The translations under genes and the position numbers were made by a program. The notes beneath the pieces were generated by a model. That model ran no database searches, had not been told where the DNA came from, and saw only the letters and a program-made list of their open reading frames with translations. 64,000 nucleotides of DNA from Bacteroidota bacterium (GTDB lineage: Bacteria; Bacteroidota; Bacteroidia; Bacteroidales; Paludibacteraceae): assembly GCA_023459355.1 (NCBI GenBank), contig JAEWUM010000009.1, positions 139,184 through 203,183 on the forward strand, written 5' to 3'. Below are positions 25,636 through 33,828 of the stretch, one piece after another. Positions within the stretch are counted from its first letter, which is position 1. Each line of letters begins with the position of its first letter.

Positions 25636-28600
25636 TTAACTGAAACTTTGAGTTAATACAATTTGAGGATTTACAATTCCTTTGTGTGCTTTTTCTGATT
25701 GAGGCATTTCCTCGGAACCGGGAGAAAGGTCGTATCTGTCGAGAACGGTAATAAATAATTGTTTAATAAACTTTTCCGGCTCTTTGAGCAATCCTGCATT
25801 TGAAGTGAAATAATCATTGATGGATTTTGGTAAACCCTTCGAAGCAAACGTTCCTTTTTTGATAATATCTAAAGCCCGAAGCAATGCCATTCGTTTTTGT
25901 TCGGTTGGAGCAATTTTTACAACTGCATTAATATTTGAAATGGCTTTATTTTCTGCCGGACTAAGGTTTCTACGAGAAACAGTCTGAACATTTTCCTGAT
26001 TTTTTTCAGATTTAAAATATTCTAGACCTGCCAGTGTTTGTTTATGATGTAATTCATGCAAAGCAATAGCTTTTTCTGAATCAGGAGCTTTAAACAGTTT
26101 GACTGCCTGTAAGAAATTCATCTCTATAATATTCATTTCAGGCGTAATAAGACAAAAGATTCCGGGATGATTTTCACTTTTCAGGTAAGTCAGTGATGTA
26201 TTCTGTAAGGGGTAATTTATCTCTCCTGTTTCTGTGTCGAGCAATGTCAATTGTTTGCTTTCCGGTAATTTTCTGCCACAGCGTGCCTTATTTGGAATTT
26301 TAGCAATATCATTAAAAATTTTCGGATGTTTCTTTCTGAAATCTCTCAATTCATTCAAATACTTAAGAATTTCGCTTTCCTCTTTTTGAATTTTATTTCC
26401 GAATAAAGCACCTTCCCCTTTTTCTTCGAGAATAGAGAATACCTTATTATCTTCACCAAAAGCAGTATGAAATGCCTGAAGTTTACGCAGGGCGTTGTTT
26501 ACCAAATGAATTTGAGCATCCCCATGGGCAGAGGGATAATAGTTGTAAACATAGATTCTGTCGGCTCTTGAACCGATACGGTTAACACGACCGATGCGTT
26601 GCATTAAACGGGTAGAGTTCCAGGGAACATCATAGTTTACTATTACATTGCTTCGATGTAGGTTGATGCCTTCTGCAAGTACTTCCGTTGTAATGATAAT
26701 ATCATATTCGGTTTGCCATTTATCCTCTTCAAGGTTCGCATCAAAATTGTCACGGATAGTATGTTCGACATATTTTCTATTCTCTGCACTAACAGTAAGG
26801 ACGTTTTTCTTAGTAATCTTTGAAAGTTTTAATGTAAGTTCTTCTGCCGTTTCTTTTGATTCAGAAAAAATAATCAGTTTTCCGCTTATGTTTTGTTTTG
26901 GTTTAAAAAATTCCTCCTGAATTTGTTTAGCAAATTCAATAAGTTTTGGGTCTTTCTTAACTTTGCCCCAGCGTTCAATTAAATCATCCACTTTTTCTTT
27001 ATCCTGCTTGAGTAAGGCAACAAATTTTTTATCGAAAGCATCTTTTTTGTATTCCTTATTATTTCCACCCTTTTCATTTATTTTAGCTTCAATCTCATCA
27101 TAACTTAAACCTTCTTCAAGCAATTTGTTAATGTCCAAATCAGGTGCAATAAATACCCTGTTATCATCAAACATCGCCAGCATATTATCAATGGCTTTCT
27201 GAAATCTTGATAACGATTGAGTAAAAGCATAAAAACTGCTTTCAAGGCGTTTCACTAAAAGCGTTTTCATAATGGCGGATAACCTGCCTGATATGGATTC
27301 CACATTGCCGTACATTTTCTTGTCTTCTTCTTTAGCAAGAAACTCAATGGCACGGTAACGGTAATAGCCTAAACCATCAATTTTATTCCCTTCTTCATCA
27401 AGGTTGGTAATGAGTGAAACTGTATCGAAAAACAGTTCACTTAGTTTTCCATCCAATTCATAGTAAAGGGCAATCGGGTCGCCAACTTTAGGAAATTTAA
27501 TTCCCTGAATTTCCAAATCTTCCAAGTATTCTTTGTTGCTCTCAATATCTGTCCTTGTTCTGCGAATTACAAGTGGCTCCACCACATCATCTCGTAATTT
27601 CTGGAATAGTGCTTTTAGTTTTTTTAGGTTCAGCTTTTTCTCGTAGGCCAGCTTTTTATATTGCTCGTTTATAGGTTTGAAATATTCCTGTAAATTTCTG
27701 ATGTTTTCGAGCGTGCTGTTTCTTCTGTCCTGAAAAAGATAAAGTTGGTTTTCAATATCCTGAGGACGGTTATTCAAAGGCGTTGCAGAAATTAAAATTA
27801 CTTTCTTTCGTGAATCTCCATTTTCTGCAGCTCTTGAGCGTGGCATTTTGCATATTTCCTGCAAAGCCAAATACATTTCGGTATAATCATTTCTGAATTT
27901 GTGGGATTCATCAACGGCAATTAAGTCAATCTCCTCGGGATTCGGATAAGAATAATTGTTTCTGTCGAGTATCTTGTGTAAGCTTCCAAGAGTAATGAAT
28001 GTAAAATGATTATCCAATTCAAAATCTTTTACTGTCCGTCTCCAGCTATCTTCAATTGCAGGAGGTACAACGACCAAAACCTTTGTATGAGTTCCATTTT
28101 CATAAATGAACTTTTTAATAATCATACAGGCAATAATTGTTTTTCCTAAACCAACCACATCAGCCAAAACAAAACCATTATGCTTCATCATAATTGCATA
28201 ACCCTGATTGGCAGCATCTGATTGGTATTTTAAGCGTATGTATTTGGGGGGTAAAAGCAGGTCAATATTGTATGGGTCGTAATCTACCCGTTTACCAAAA
28301 TATTCAATTAACATTTTGATATACAGCTCAAACGGAGTAAAGTCATCACGCAAATAAGTCTGGTTCTTGATTCTTTCTGCTTCTGCCTGTAAAATGGAAA
28401 CAGATTCAGCCCAAAGCCTTTCAAATTCTTCGGTTGCGAATTTTACATCTTCATATTCCCGCAAACTAACATTAAACTCATAATTTGATTCAGGATTTGC
28501 ACCAAGTCCGGCATCGGTCAAATTAGAAGAGCCTGTAATAACTTCGCAAGGTGCATATTCATTAAAAGTTGCTGGTCTGAAAATATAAACTTTTGCATGA

Positions 28601-28995
28601 ATTGTCTTTTTAGGATGTGCCCTAAGTTCAATTTTTCCGCTAACTAAATCATCAATGAATTGTAGGATTCCTTTTTCTGTAACTTCATCATAGTTGGCTT
28701 CCTGAATATTCTTTATGATTTCTTGAAGAAAGTCGGCTTTTGTTTCATCGGGATTTTCAAGATAGAGTTGTCCTTTGTCGTGATATTTTTTTATTAACTG
28801 GTCAACATTGATACCAACAAGGATTCTGATTTTAGGAATTCTGTCGAGGAAAGCACGTACTTTAAAATAACCAGAAGTCCTGAAATAGCCAACTAAAGCA
28901 TCAAAATGTCTGATACTTTCAATATTTGTAAATACACCCTCAAACTTTTTGAGTAAACTATTATCGTTTTGATTTGTAAAAAATTTAGTTGGCAT
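25636..28995 (-). CDS. phospholipase-D-like nuclease fused to SNF2/SF2 helicase
   Basis: A 1119-residue two-part enzyme. Residues ~1-200 form a PLD-like domain with IHAKVYIF (H133, K135) and TGSSNLTDAGLG (154-165), the HxK...GSxN active-site pattern. Residues ~230-850 are a superfamily-2 translocase: Walker A DVVGLGKT (to T286), DESH box (362-365), SAT (403-405) and motif VI RLMQRIGRVNRIGS. The last ~270 residues are unassigned. One half of the PLD dimer is encoded, so dimerisation is expected. Its ATG shares one base with the stop of the XRE gene, and the methylase starts 2 nt downstream. It probably translocates on and cuts unmodified DNA. Confidence 0.86.
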   Translation of the reverse strand: MPTKFFTNQNDNSLLKKFEGVFTNIESIRHFDALVGYFRTSGYFKVRAFLDRIPKIRILVGINVDQLIKKYHDKGQLYLENPDETKADFLQEIIKNIQEANYDEVTEKGILQFIDDLVSGKIELRAHPKKTIHAKVYIFRPATFNEYAPCEVITGSSNLTDAGLGANPESNYEFNVSLREYEDVKFATEEFERLWAESVSILQAEAERIKNQTYLRDDFTPFELYIKMLIEYFGKRVDYDPYNIDLLLPPKYIRLKYQSDAANQGYAIMMKHNGFVLADVVGLGKTIIACMIIKKFIYENGTHTKVLVVVPPAIEDSWRRTVKDFELDNHFTFITLGSLHKILDRNNYSYPNPEEIDLIAVDESHKFRNDYTEMYLALQEICKMPRSRAAENGDSRKKVILISATPLNNRPQDIENQLYLFQDRRNSTLENIRNLQEYFKPINEQYKKLAYEKKLNLKKLKALFQKLRDDVVEPLVIRRTRTDIESNKEYLEDLEIQGIKFPKVGDPIALYYELDGKLSELFFDTVSLITNLDEEGNKIDGLGYYRYRAIEFLAKEEDKKMYGNVESISGRLSAIMKTLLVKRLESSFYAFTQSLSRFQKAIDNMLAMFDDNRVFIAPDLDINKLLEEGLSYDEIEAKINEKGGNNKEYKKDAFDKKFVALLKQDKEKVDDLIERWGKVKKDPKLIEFAKQIQEEFFKPKQNISGKLIIFSESKETAEELTLKLSKITKKNVLTVSAENRKYVEHTIRDNFDANLEEDKWQTEYDIIITTEVLAEGINLHRSNVIVNYDVPWNSTRLMQRIGRVNRIGSRADRIYVYNYYPSAHGDAQIHLVNNALRKLQAFHTAFGEDNKVFSILEEKGEGALFGNKIQKEESEILKYLNELRDFRKKHPKIFNDIAKIPNKARCGRKLPESKQLTLLDTETGEINYPLQNTSLTYLKSENHPGIFCLITPEMNIIEMNFLQAVKLFKAPDSEKAIALHELHHKQTLAGLEYFKSEKNQENVQTVSRRNLSPAENKAISNINAVVKIAPTEQKRMALLRALDIIKKGTFASKGLPKSINDYFTSNAGLLKEPEKFIKQLFITVLDRYDLSPGSEEMPQSEKAHKGIVNPQIVLTQSFS

Positions 28996-29294
28996 TACTT
29001 CTTGTTCTTTTTTATTTGATTAATGACTTCGTCCAAACCATCCTCTAAATATTCTAATTTTCCATAATTTGCATTTATACTGTCTGCTAAGAACCGAACT
29101 TGAAGTTCTTTGTAATCGATTTTCAGAATTTGGCTTAGTGGCTTCAAATAATCAATTGACATTGGTCTTTCTCCACGTTCAACCTTGCTAAGAGTAGAAG
29201 TATCAACGTCAAGTTGGGCTGCAACTTTTCTAAGTGGAAGATTTCTTTCTTCTCTTAATCGTCTGATATATTCACCAAAAGTTTCTTTTGTCAT
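28995..29294 (-). CDS. XRE-family transcriptional regulator of the defence operon
   Basis: A 99-residue protein with a helix-turn-helix: FGEYIRRLREERNLPLRKVAAQLDVDTSTLSKVERGERPM (~5-45). The start is ATG at 29294 (MTKETFGEYIRRL); the frame reaches a TTG ten codons earlier, which is unlikely. Small controllers of this type often delay restriction-gene expression until modification is established. The C-terminal ~40 residues are helical and end in KKNKK. It heads the operon, with its stop overlapping the helicase ATG (TAATG). Confidence 0.88.
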   Translation of the reverse strand: MTKETFGEYIRRLREERNLPLRKVAAQLDVDTSTLSKVERGERPMSIDYLKPLSQILKIDYKELQVRFLADSINANYGKLEYLEDGLDEVINQIKKNKK

Positions 29295-29372
29295 TTGACT
29301 AATCTGTTTGGACAATTTTGTCAAAGATACAGAATATTTTCAATCCGGTATTATGTGCGAAGGAAAATTTGG

Positions 29373-29423
29373 CTCTTTGGCAAGCTTTGGATTTAGCGTT
29401 GGCTTGTGGGGCTTGCCAATGTG
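29373..29423 (+). repeat. direct repeat B flanking the defence operon
   Basis: 51 bp starting CTCTTTGGCAAGCTTTGG and ending GGGGCTTGCCAATGTG, matching repeat A (19724-19776) at about 90% and in the same direction. It lies 78 nt upstream of the XRE start codon, so A and B bracket exactly the five-gene unit. Confidence 0.85.
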
Positions 29424-29890
29424 CCAAATGTGGGCTGGTAGAAAAATTAAAAATGTGCGGTGGGAAAAATAAAAAATACAGAAGGGTCGTCAAGGTGTGT
29501 CGGCTAATTCTATGTCCTATCAATATTTCATTTCTTTCATTTCTTTCCTGTCTTTTCACAATGGTTTACTTTCAATTTTTGCTGTTTGGTCTTTCGTTTT
29601 ACGCTTGCTGGTAACTCGATTATACCATCACCTTAAGCCCAATAAAGCTGCATATAGCATAATACCCTATGCATACATTGTTCACTTTTACTGATTTATT
29701 AGGTGTATAATGCAATTTGCAAATATAAATAAAACTTTCTTCAATTTCTGTTTCAAACGTTAATTTGAGTAGAAAGTAGCGATTGAAAAAAACTTAAGTC
29801 CGAGGAGATACGACTTCGAACTGGGCGATGTACAGCCGCATGTCAACCGAAGAACGACTACAAGTCAGGCAGTGCCAATCATAAAATCAT
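29424..29890. other. gene-free stretch with remnants of dispersed elements
   Basis: No convincing gene. 29424-29620 continues the cassette-type sequence of repeat B (GGTCGTCAAGGTGTGTCGGC, then CTTGCTGGTAACTCG, which resembles the TTACCAGCTGGCG end at 19555). 29790-29880 contains CGAGGAGATACGACTTCGAACT...CAGCCGCATGTCAACCGAAG, GC-richer than its surroundings and apparently a piece of an older repeat. The remainder is AT-rich with no visible structure. Confidence 0.5.
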
Positions 29891-29895
29891 TTCTC

Positions 29896-29995
29896 CCTAT
29901 AGGGGAAATCCAATTCAGCCTATAGGCTAACAACAATTCTCCCTATAGGCTAAAATAAAATCAGCCTATAGGCTAAATTGAATTTACCCTATAGG
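29896..29995. repeat. five CCTATAGG palindromes at an exact 23-bp period
   Basis: CCTATAGG occurs at 29896, 29919, 29942, 29965 and 29988: every interval is 23 bp. Flanks extend some copies to AGCCTATAGGCT (copies 2 and 4) and ACCCTATAGGCT/TCCCTATAGG (others), with AT-rich spacers. The array sits 28 nt after the 3' end of the HU-like gene (minus strand) and outside the defence operon. Possible roles are a protein-binding array or a structural repeat. Confidence 0.9.
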
Positions 29996-30022
29996 CTGAT
30001 TTATTTTTATGCCCTGCAAAAA

Positions 30023-30721
30023 TTAATAAACTGTTATATGTTCATCGAGTAATGCCGTGACTTTCTTACCTGAAACCGGGGCATTACTTTTAAAAACAAG
30101 CTTGTACGTTCCCTTTGCTAATACAGGAACTACAAAATGCACCTCCGAAGGCTTAATGCCGGAATATACTGAAGCCCGGGTTTCCAATTTAGGATTTATA
30201 TCTGAAATAAAGAATATACCCTGATTTTGATTGTGTTTGTCAAATTTTAATTGCCTGCCCTGGATTGTGGCCAGGTTGCCTGAACTTACACAGCTGTTTA
30301 TTTCATCTGTTATCGAATCTATCACTTGATAGATTTCAGGAGTGTAAGGAGTAACAGATTCTTTTTTTAATTCGGCCACCATCTTGATGTTGCGAATCCG
30401 ACTACCAGGTGTGGAGCTAATTTTAATCAGATGTCGGTCAGGATCGAATTTGTCACCTTTACTTGAAAATGTTCCTGAAATACTTGTGCGGCATCGAAAT
30501 AAGGGTGTTGAAATAAAATTACCCTTTTTAAGATAGCGCTCGGTTAACTGAATCAGTTTCTCGAAATAGGCAATTGCCTGCGGGCGCGTCAGTCCGGTAC
30601 CTTCAGCAACCATGTCGTCGATATAATCATCCATTTTGATAATTTTATTACAGGCAACCGAAGCAATATAATCCTGCTCACCCTTTGGCATCGGGTTTTC
30701 AATCAAACAGTACTTTAACAT
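30023..30721 (-). CDS. HU-like DNA-binding protein with DUF4469 domain
   Basis: A 232-residue protein of a Bacteroidota family: an N-terminal HU/IHF-like domain (~1-125, with YIASVACNKIIKMDDYIDDMVAEGTGLTRPQAIAYFEKL split over the first helices) followed by an Ig-like DUF4469 domain (~130-232, GIFFISDINPKLETRASVYSGIKPSEVHFVVP). Such proteins are thought to bind DNA and are common next to mobile or surface-related genes; the role is unproven. The family opening LKYCLIENPMPKGEQDYIA is characteristic. It is a single gene, with the 23-bp palindrome array just past its stop. Confidence 0.83.
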   Translation of the reverse strand: MLKYCLIENPMPKGEQDYIASVACNKIIKMDDYIDDMVAEGTGLTRPQAIAYFEKLIQLTERYLKKGNFISTPLFRCRTSISGTFSSKGDKFDPDRHLIKISSTPGSRIRNIKMVAELKKESVTPYTPEIYQVIDSITDEINSCVSSGNLATIQGRQLKFDKHNQNQGIFFISDINPKLETRASVYSGIKPSEVHFVVPVLAKGTYKLVFKSNAPVSGKKVTALLDEHITVY

Positions 30722-30807
30722 AATACTTTGTGGTTAAAATTTATATGATATCGAATTTATAAATAATGCGAATCTGGAGTAGCAACTCCTTATTGGTTCA
30801 TTTGCGA

Positions 30808-32211
30808 CTACAACTCAAATTCCTCTCCCGCTTTTGGAATCTCAATTCCCCTGAAACCTTCTATTTCCAGCTGTTCCTGGTAAAATTGCTGCGACTCATA
30901 TTCTCCGTGGACTAAGAATATTTGGCGGATTTCTTCCTGATCCTGGCAATTCAGGAAATCAATCATTTCACTGTAATCACCGTGACCTGAAAACGCTTCG
31001 ATGCGTTCCACCCTGGCATTCACCGGATGAACTTCACCGAAAATGGAGATTTCCTTTAAATCGGGTTGCTGAATCCGGGCGCCTAAGGAACTCGGGGAAC
31101 AATACCCGATAATCAGTATGGTATTGGCCGGATTGGCTATATTATTGGCAATGTGGTGTTTGATGCGGCCTGCTTCGGCCATGCCCGATGCTGAAATGAT
31201 GATACAGGGTTTATCATAGTTGTTCAGGGCTTTGGACTCTTCAACATTTTTGATATATCTAAGGGAGTTGAAGCCAAAAGGATCTTCATCGTATTTCAAT
31301 ACTGCTTTCACATCTTCATTCATGGTTTCAGTATGCATTCTGAATATCTCCGTTGCATTGACTGATAACGGACTATCCACAAAGACCTCAATTTTAGGTA
31401 ATTTGCCTGCATTGTAAAAATTATTCAGCTGAAAAACCACTTCCTGTGTTCTTCCGACTGAAAAAGATGGGATAATCAGTTTTCCTTTTTTATCCACGCA
31501 GGTTTCATGTACAATGCGGAGCAGACTTTCTTCCATTTCCTGCATCGGAGCATGCAAACGGTTCCCGTAGGTTGATTCGGCAATCAGGTAATCGCATTGT
31601 GGAAAAGCTGCCGGTGGTTTCAACAGTTTGTTGTGCAACCTACCGATATCACCTGTATAGGCAAGACGTTTTTTCTGACCGTTTTCTGTAATTTCCAGGT
31701 TTACAACTGCACTGCCCAACATGTGACCGGAATGGGTAAACTTCACATTGATTTTATCGTTGATGTAAAAACGACGGTTGTACTCAACACTAATAAACAA
31801 ACCAAGTGCTTTTTCAGCATCATCAACGCTATATATGGGCGAAACTGTCGGCAATCCCTGACGGGCGCGTTTTTTATTAAACCATTTCACGTCTAATTCC
31901 TGGATGTGACCGCTATCCGGCAACATCACCGAGCACAAGTCACGGGTGGCACTGGTACAAATCACCGAACCCCGGAAGCCTTGCTTATACATATACGGAA
32001 TCAAACCCGAATGATCGATATGAGCGTGTGACAGAATCAGGTAGTTGATACTTTCCGGATCGAATCCCAGGTTACGGTTCATGGCATCCGTTTCGAGACC
32101 TTTACCCTGAAACATACCGCAATCCAACAGAATGCGTTTACCATCATCTGTGGTTATCAGGTGTTTACTGCCGGTAACCTCTCGTGCTGCGCCTAAAAAT
32201 TGAATTTTCAT
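30808..32211 (-). CDS. beta-CASP metallo-beta-lactamase RNase-like protein
   Basis: A 467-residue protein with an MBL domain (SHAHIDHSGLIPYMY, the HxHxDH motif), TGDIGR (second metal Asp), a beta-CASP insert and the C-terminal RNA-specificity motifs SASGMAEAGRIKHH and FSGHGDY / LVHGE. Relatives are CPSF73/YSH1-like and bacterial RNA-processing exonucleases. It would process RNA in the cytoplasm; the exact substrate is unknown. The start MKIQFLGAAREVTGSKHLI is the family norm. It lies downstream of the DEAD helicase on the same strand (65 nt), so a shared role in RNA handling is plausible. Confidence 0.9.
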   Translation of the reverse strand: MKIQFLGAAREVTGSKHLITTDDGKRILLDCGMFQGKGLETDAMNRNLGFDPESINYLILSHAHIDHSGLIPYMYKQGFRGSVICTSATRDLCSVMLPDSGHIQELDVKWFNKKRARQGLPTVSPIYSVDDAEKALGLFISVEYNRRFYINDKINVKFTHSGHMLGSAVVNLEITENGQKKRLAYTGDIGRLHNKLLKPPAAFPQCDYLIAESTYGNRLHAPMQEMEESLLRIVHETCVDKKGKLIIPSFSVGRTQEVVFQLNNFYNAGKLPKIEVFVDSPLSVNATEIFRMHTETMNEDVKAVLKYDEDPFGFNSLRYIKNVEESKALNNYDKPCIIISASGMAEAGRIKHHIANNIANPANTILIIGYCSPSSLGARIQQPDLKEISIFGEVHPVNARVERIEAFSGHGDYSEMIDFLNCQDQEEIRQIFLVHGEYESQQFYQEQLEIEGFRGIEIPKAGEEFEL

Positions 32212-32276
32212 TTAAATATCGTTTTAAAATTAATTTTAAACCAAATAACTAACCACTTACCACTAACAATTAACCA

Positions 32277-33596
32277 CTATTTTCTTTTCTTCGGTTTCCC
32301 GTATTTCAACCGCATGGCTTCTGCCCGGCGGACTTTCATATTGACTTTTTTGTTCTTTCCGATTTTTTCATGAAATGCTCCACCACCCTGCTGTATATCC
32401 GGATTGCTTACCAATACGTTTTTCATCTTCACTTCGGGCATTTCGTATAGGGTCAGTTCGTCCGACAGTTCCACTTCTTCCGGCATGGCCATCAGGGAAA
32501 TTTTTTGTCCCATCAGGGCTTCAATATTGGATCTGTATTCCGCATCGGCTTTTGTCATAAAAGTAATCGAGACCCCTTTTTTATCAATACGGCCGGTACG
32601 ACCGATGCGATGGATATAATTTTCAGCTTCTTCCGGCACATCGAAATTCACAACGTGGGTTACATCATCAAAATCAAGTCCACGCGCCACAATATCCGTA
32701 GCAATCAGCATCCTGTAGTTTCCATCGTTAAACTGTCTCAGGTTTTCGAATCGATTATTCTGAGATTTATTGGAGTGAATAATCCCGATTTTTTCCGGAT
32801 AAGCATCTGCTATTTTTTCATAAACATCATCAGCCATTTGTTTGGTAGAGACAAAAAGCAGCACTTTTGAAAACTCCGGATGCGTATCCAGTAAAAACTT
32901 CAGCAGGTTGATTTTTGTATTGAAATTAGGTACCCGGATGGCAGCCTGTTTGATATTCTTCAAAGGCGTTCCGGTGCGTGCAGCTTCAACTTCTTGTGGG
33001 TCAATAAAGAAATCAGCAATAAAATCTTTAATTTCAGGCGTAATAGTAGCTGAAAACATCAAATTTTGACGTTTTGCAGGCAAGAAATCCATCAACCGGA
33101 TTAATTGGGGTCTGAAACCTAAGTTCAACATTTCATCTACTTCATCGATGATAAATTTCTTCACCGATCTGAATTTCAACGTGCCATTCAGCAGGAAGTC
33201 CAGCATGCGTCCGGGAGTACCCACGATAACATCCAATCCTTCCATCAGCAAGGGAGTCTGCTGCACCATATTCACCCCTCCATACACGCCGGCAACACGA
33301 ATCTGCATGTATTTTGCCAGTTTGCTGACCTCTTCGGTCACCTGCAACACCAGTTCACGCGTAGGCACCACCACTACAATCGAGGGATTTTTATCTTTGG
33401 TATATTTCCACTGACGCAGGCAGGGCAACAAAAAAGCAATGGTTTTACCCGTACCGGTTTGCGCAATGCCGACCATATCACGACCGGAAAGTATCACAGG
33501 ATAAGCTTTTTCCTGGATCGTGGTAGGGCTTGTCATGCCCAGTTCATTGAGGGCATTCAGTAAAGGAGTGGAAATATTCAGTTCTGCAAAAGTCAT
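32277..33596 (-). CDS. DEAD-box RNA helicase
   Basis: A 439-residue ATP-dependent RNA helicase. Start is MTFAELNISTPLLNALNELG with the Q motif TSPTTIQEKAYP; the frame extends 61 codons upstream, but that part translates a CCGTTTT-type repeat and an AT-rich promoter region and is not used. Motif I AQTGTGKT, Ia PTRELVLQV, II as DEVD (in FIIDEVDEML, so DEVD rather than DEAD), III SAT, V ATDIVARGLDFDDV and VI HRIGRTGR are all present. The C-terminal tail is basic (KKVNMKVRRAEAMRLKYGKPKKRK), as in cold-shock type helicases. It probably acts in ribosome assembly or mRNA decay. Confidence 0.93.
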   Translation of the reverse strand: MTFAELNISTPLLNALNELGMTSPTTIQEKAYPVILSGRDMVGIAQTGTGKTIAFLLPCLRQWKYTKDKNPSIVVVVPTRELVLQVTEEVSKLAKYMQIRVAGVYGGVNMVQQTPLLMEGLDVIVGTPGRMLDFLLNGTLKFRSVKKFIIDEVDEMLNLGFRPQLIRLMDFLPAKRQNLMFSATITPEIKDFIADFFIDPQEVEAARTGTPLKNIKQAAIRVPNFNTKINLLKFLLDTHPEFSKVLLFVSTKQMADDVYEKIADAYPEKIGIIHSNKSQNNRFENLRQFNDGNYRMLIATDIVARGLDFDDVTHVVNFDVPEEAENYIHRIGRTGRIDKKGVSITFMTKADAEYRSNIEALMGQKISLMAMPEEVELSDELTLYEMPEVKMKNVLVSNPDIQQGGGAFHEKIGKNKKVNMKVRRAEAMRLKYGKPKKRK

Positions 33597-33677
33597 ATTC
33601 AAAAAAATTTCTACAAAGTTAAAAGAATTTCCGGAAAATGAATTCAATGTTTCTGAATATCCGATATAGGATATAGA

Positions 33678-33743
33678 CGACGCAAACATTGTGTCGCTGC
33701 GTTTTCCGTTTTTCGTTCTCCGTTTTTCGTTCTCCGTTCTCCG
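33678..33743. repeat. diverged palindrome plus CCGTTTT array upstream of gcvP
   Basis: Palindrome CGACGCAA-ACA-TTGTGTCG (33678-33696) followed by GTTTTCCG TTTTTCG TTCTCCG TTTTTCG TTCTCCG TTCTCCG (33701-33743), a degenerate form of the heptamer family seen at 7212, 14915 and 15846, again with the palindrome first. Confidence 0.75.
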
Positions 33744-33828
33744 CTTTGTTGATATCTTTTTAATTTCTAACCTCTCCATTTAAAAAGTTTAAGCTAACTT
33801 TGCGCATCCAAAAAAAATCTTTCAGGTG

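Noticed and set aside
22094..29294. Naming the operon BREX or DISARM
   Set aside because: No PglZ, BrxC/L, DrmA or DrmB is present; only the methylase and helicase parts are shared.
29640..29890. tRNA or other stable RNA gene in the long gap
   Set aside because: No cloverleaf, T-loop GGTTCGAAT-like box or CCA-end pattern could be built.
29896..29995. CRISPR array
   Set aside because: Repeats are 8-12 bp palindromes at 23 bp; repeat and spacer are far too short and no cas gene is present.
33597..33779. N-terminal extension of the DEAD helicase
   Set aside because: The added residues (TKRRTENEKRRTKNGKRS) translate a heptamer repeat; the Q-motif start MTFAELNI matches the family.
33745..33828. 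Glycine riboswitch before gcvP
   Set aside because: The space between the repeat and the start is too short and lacks the conserved paired elements.
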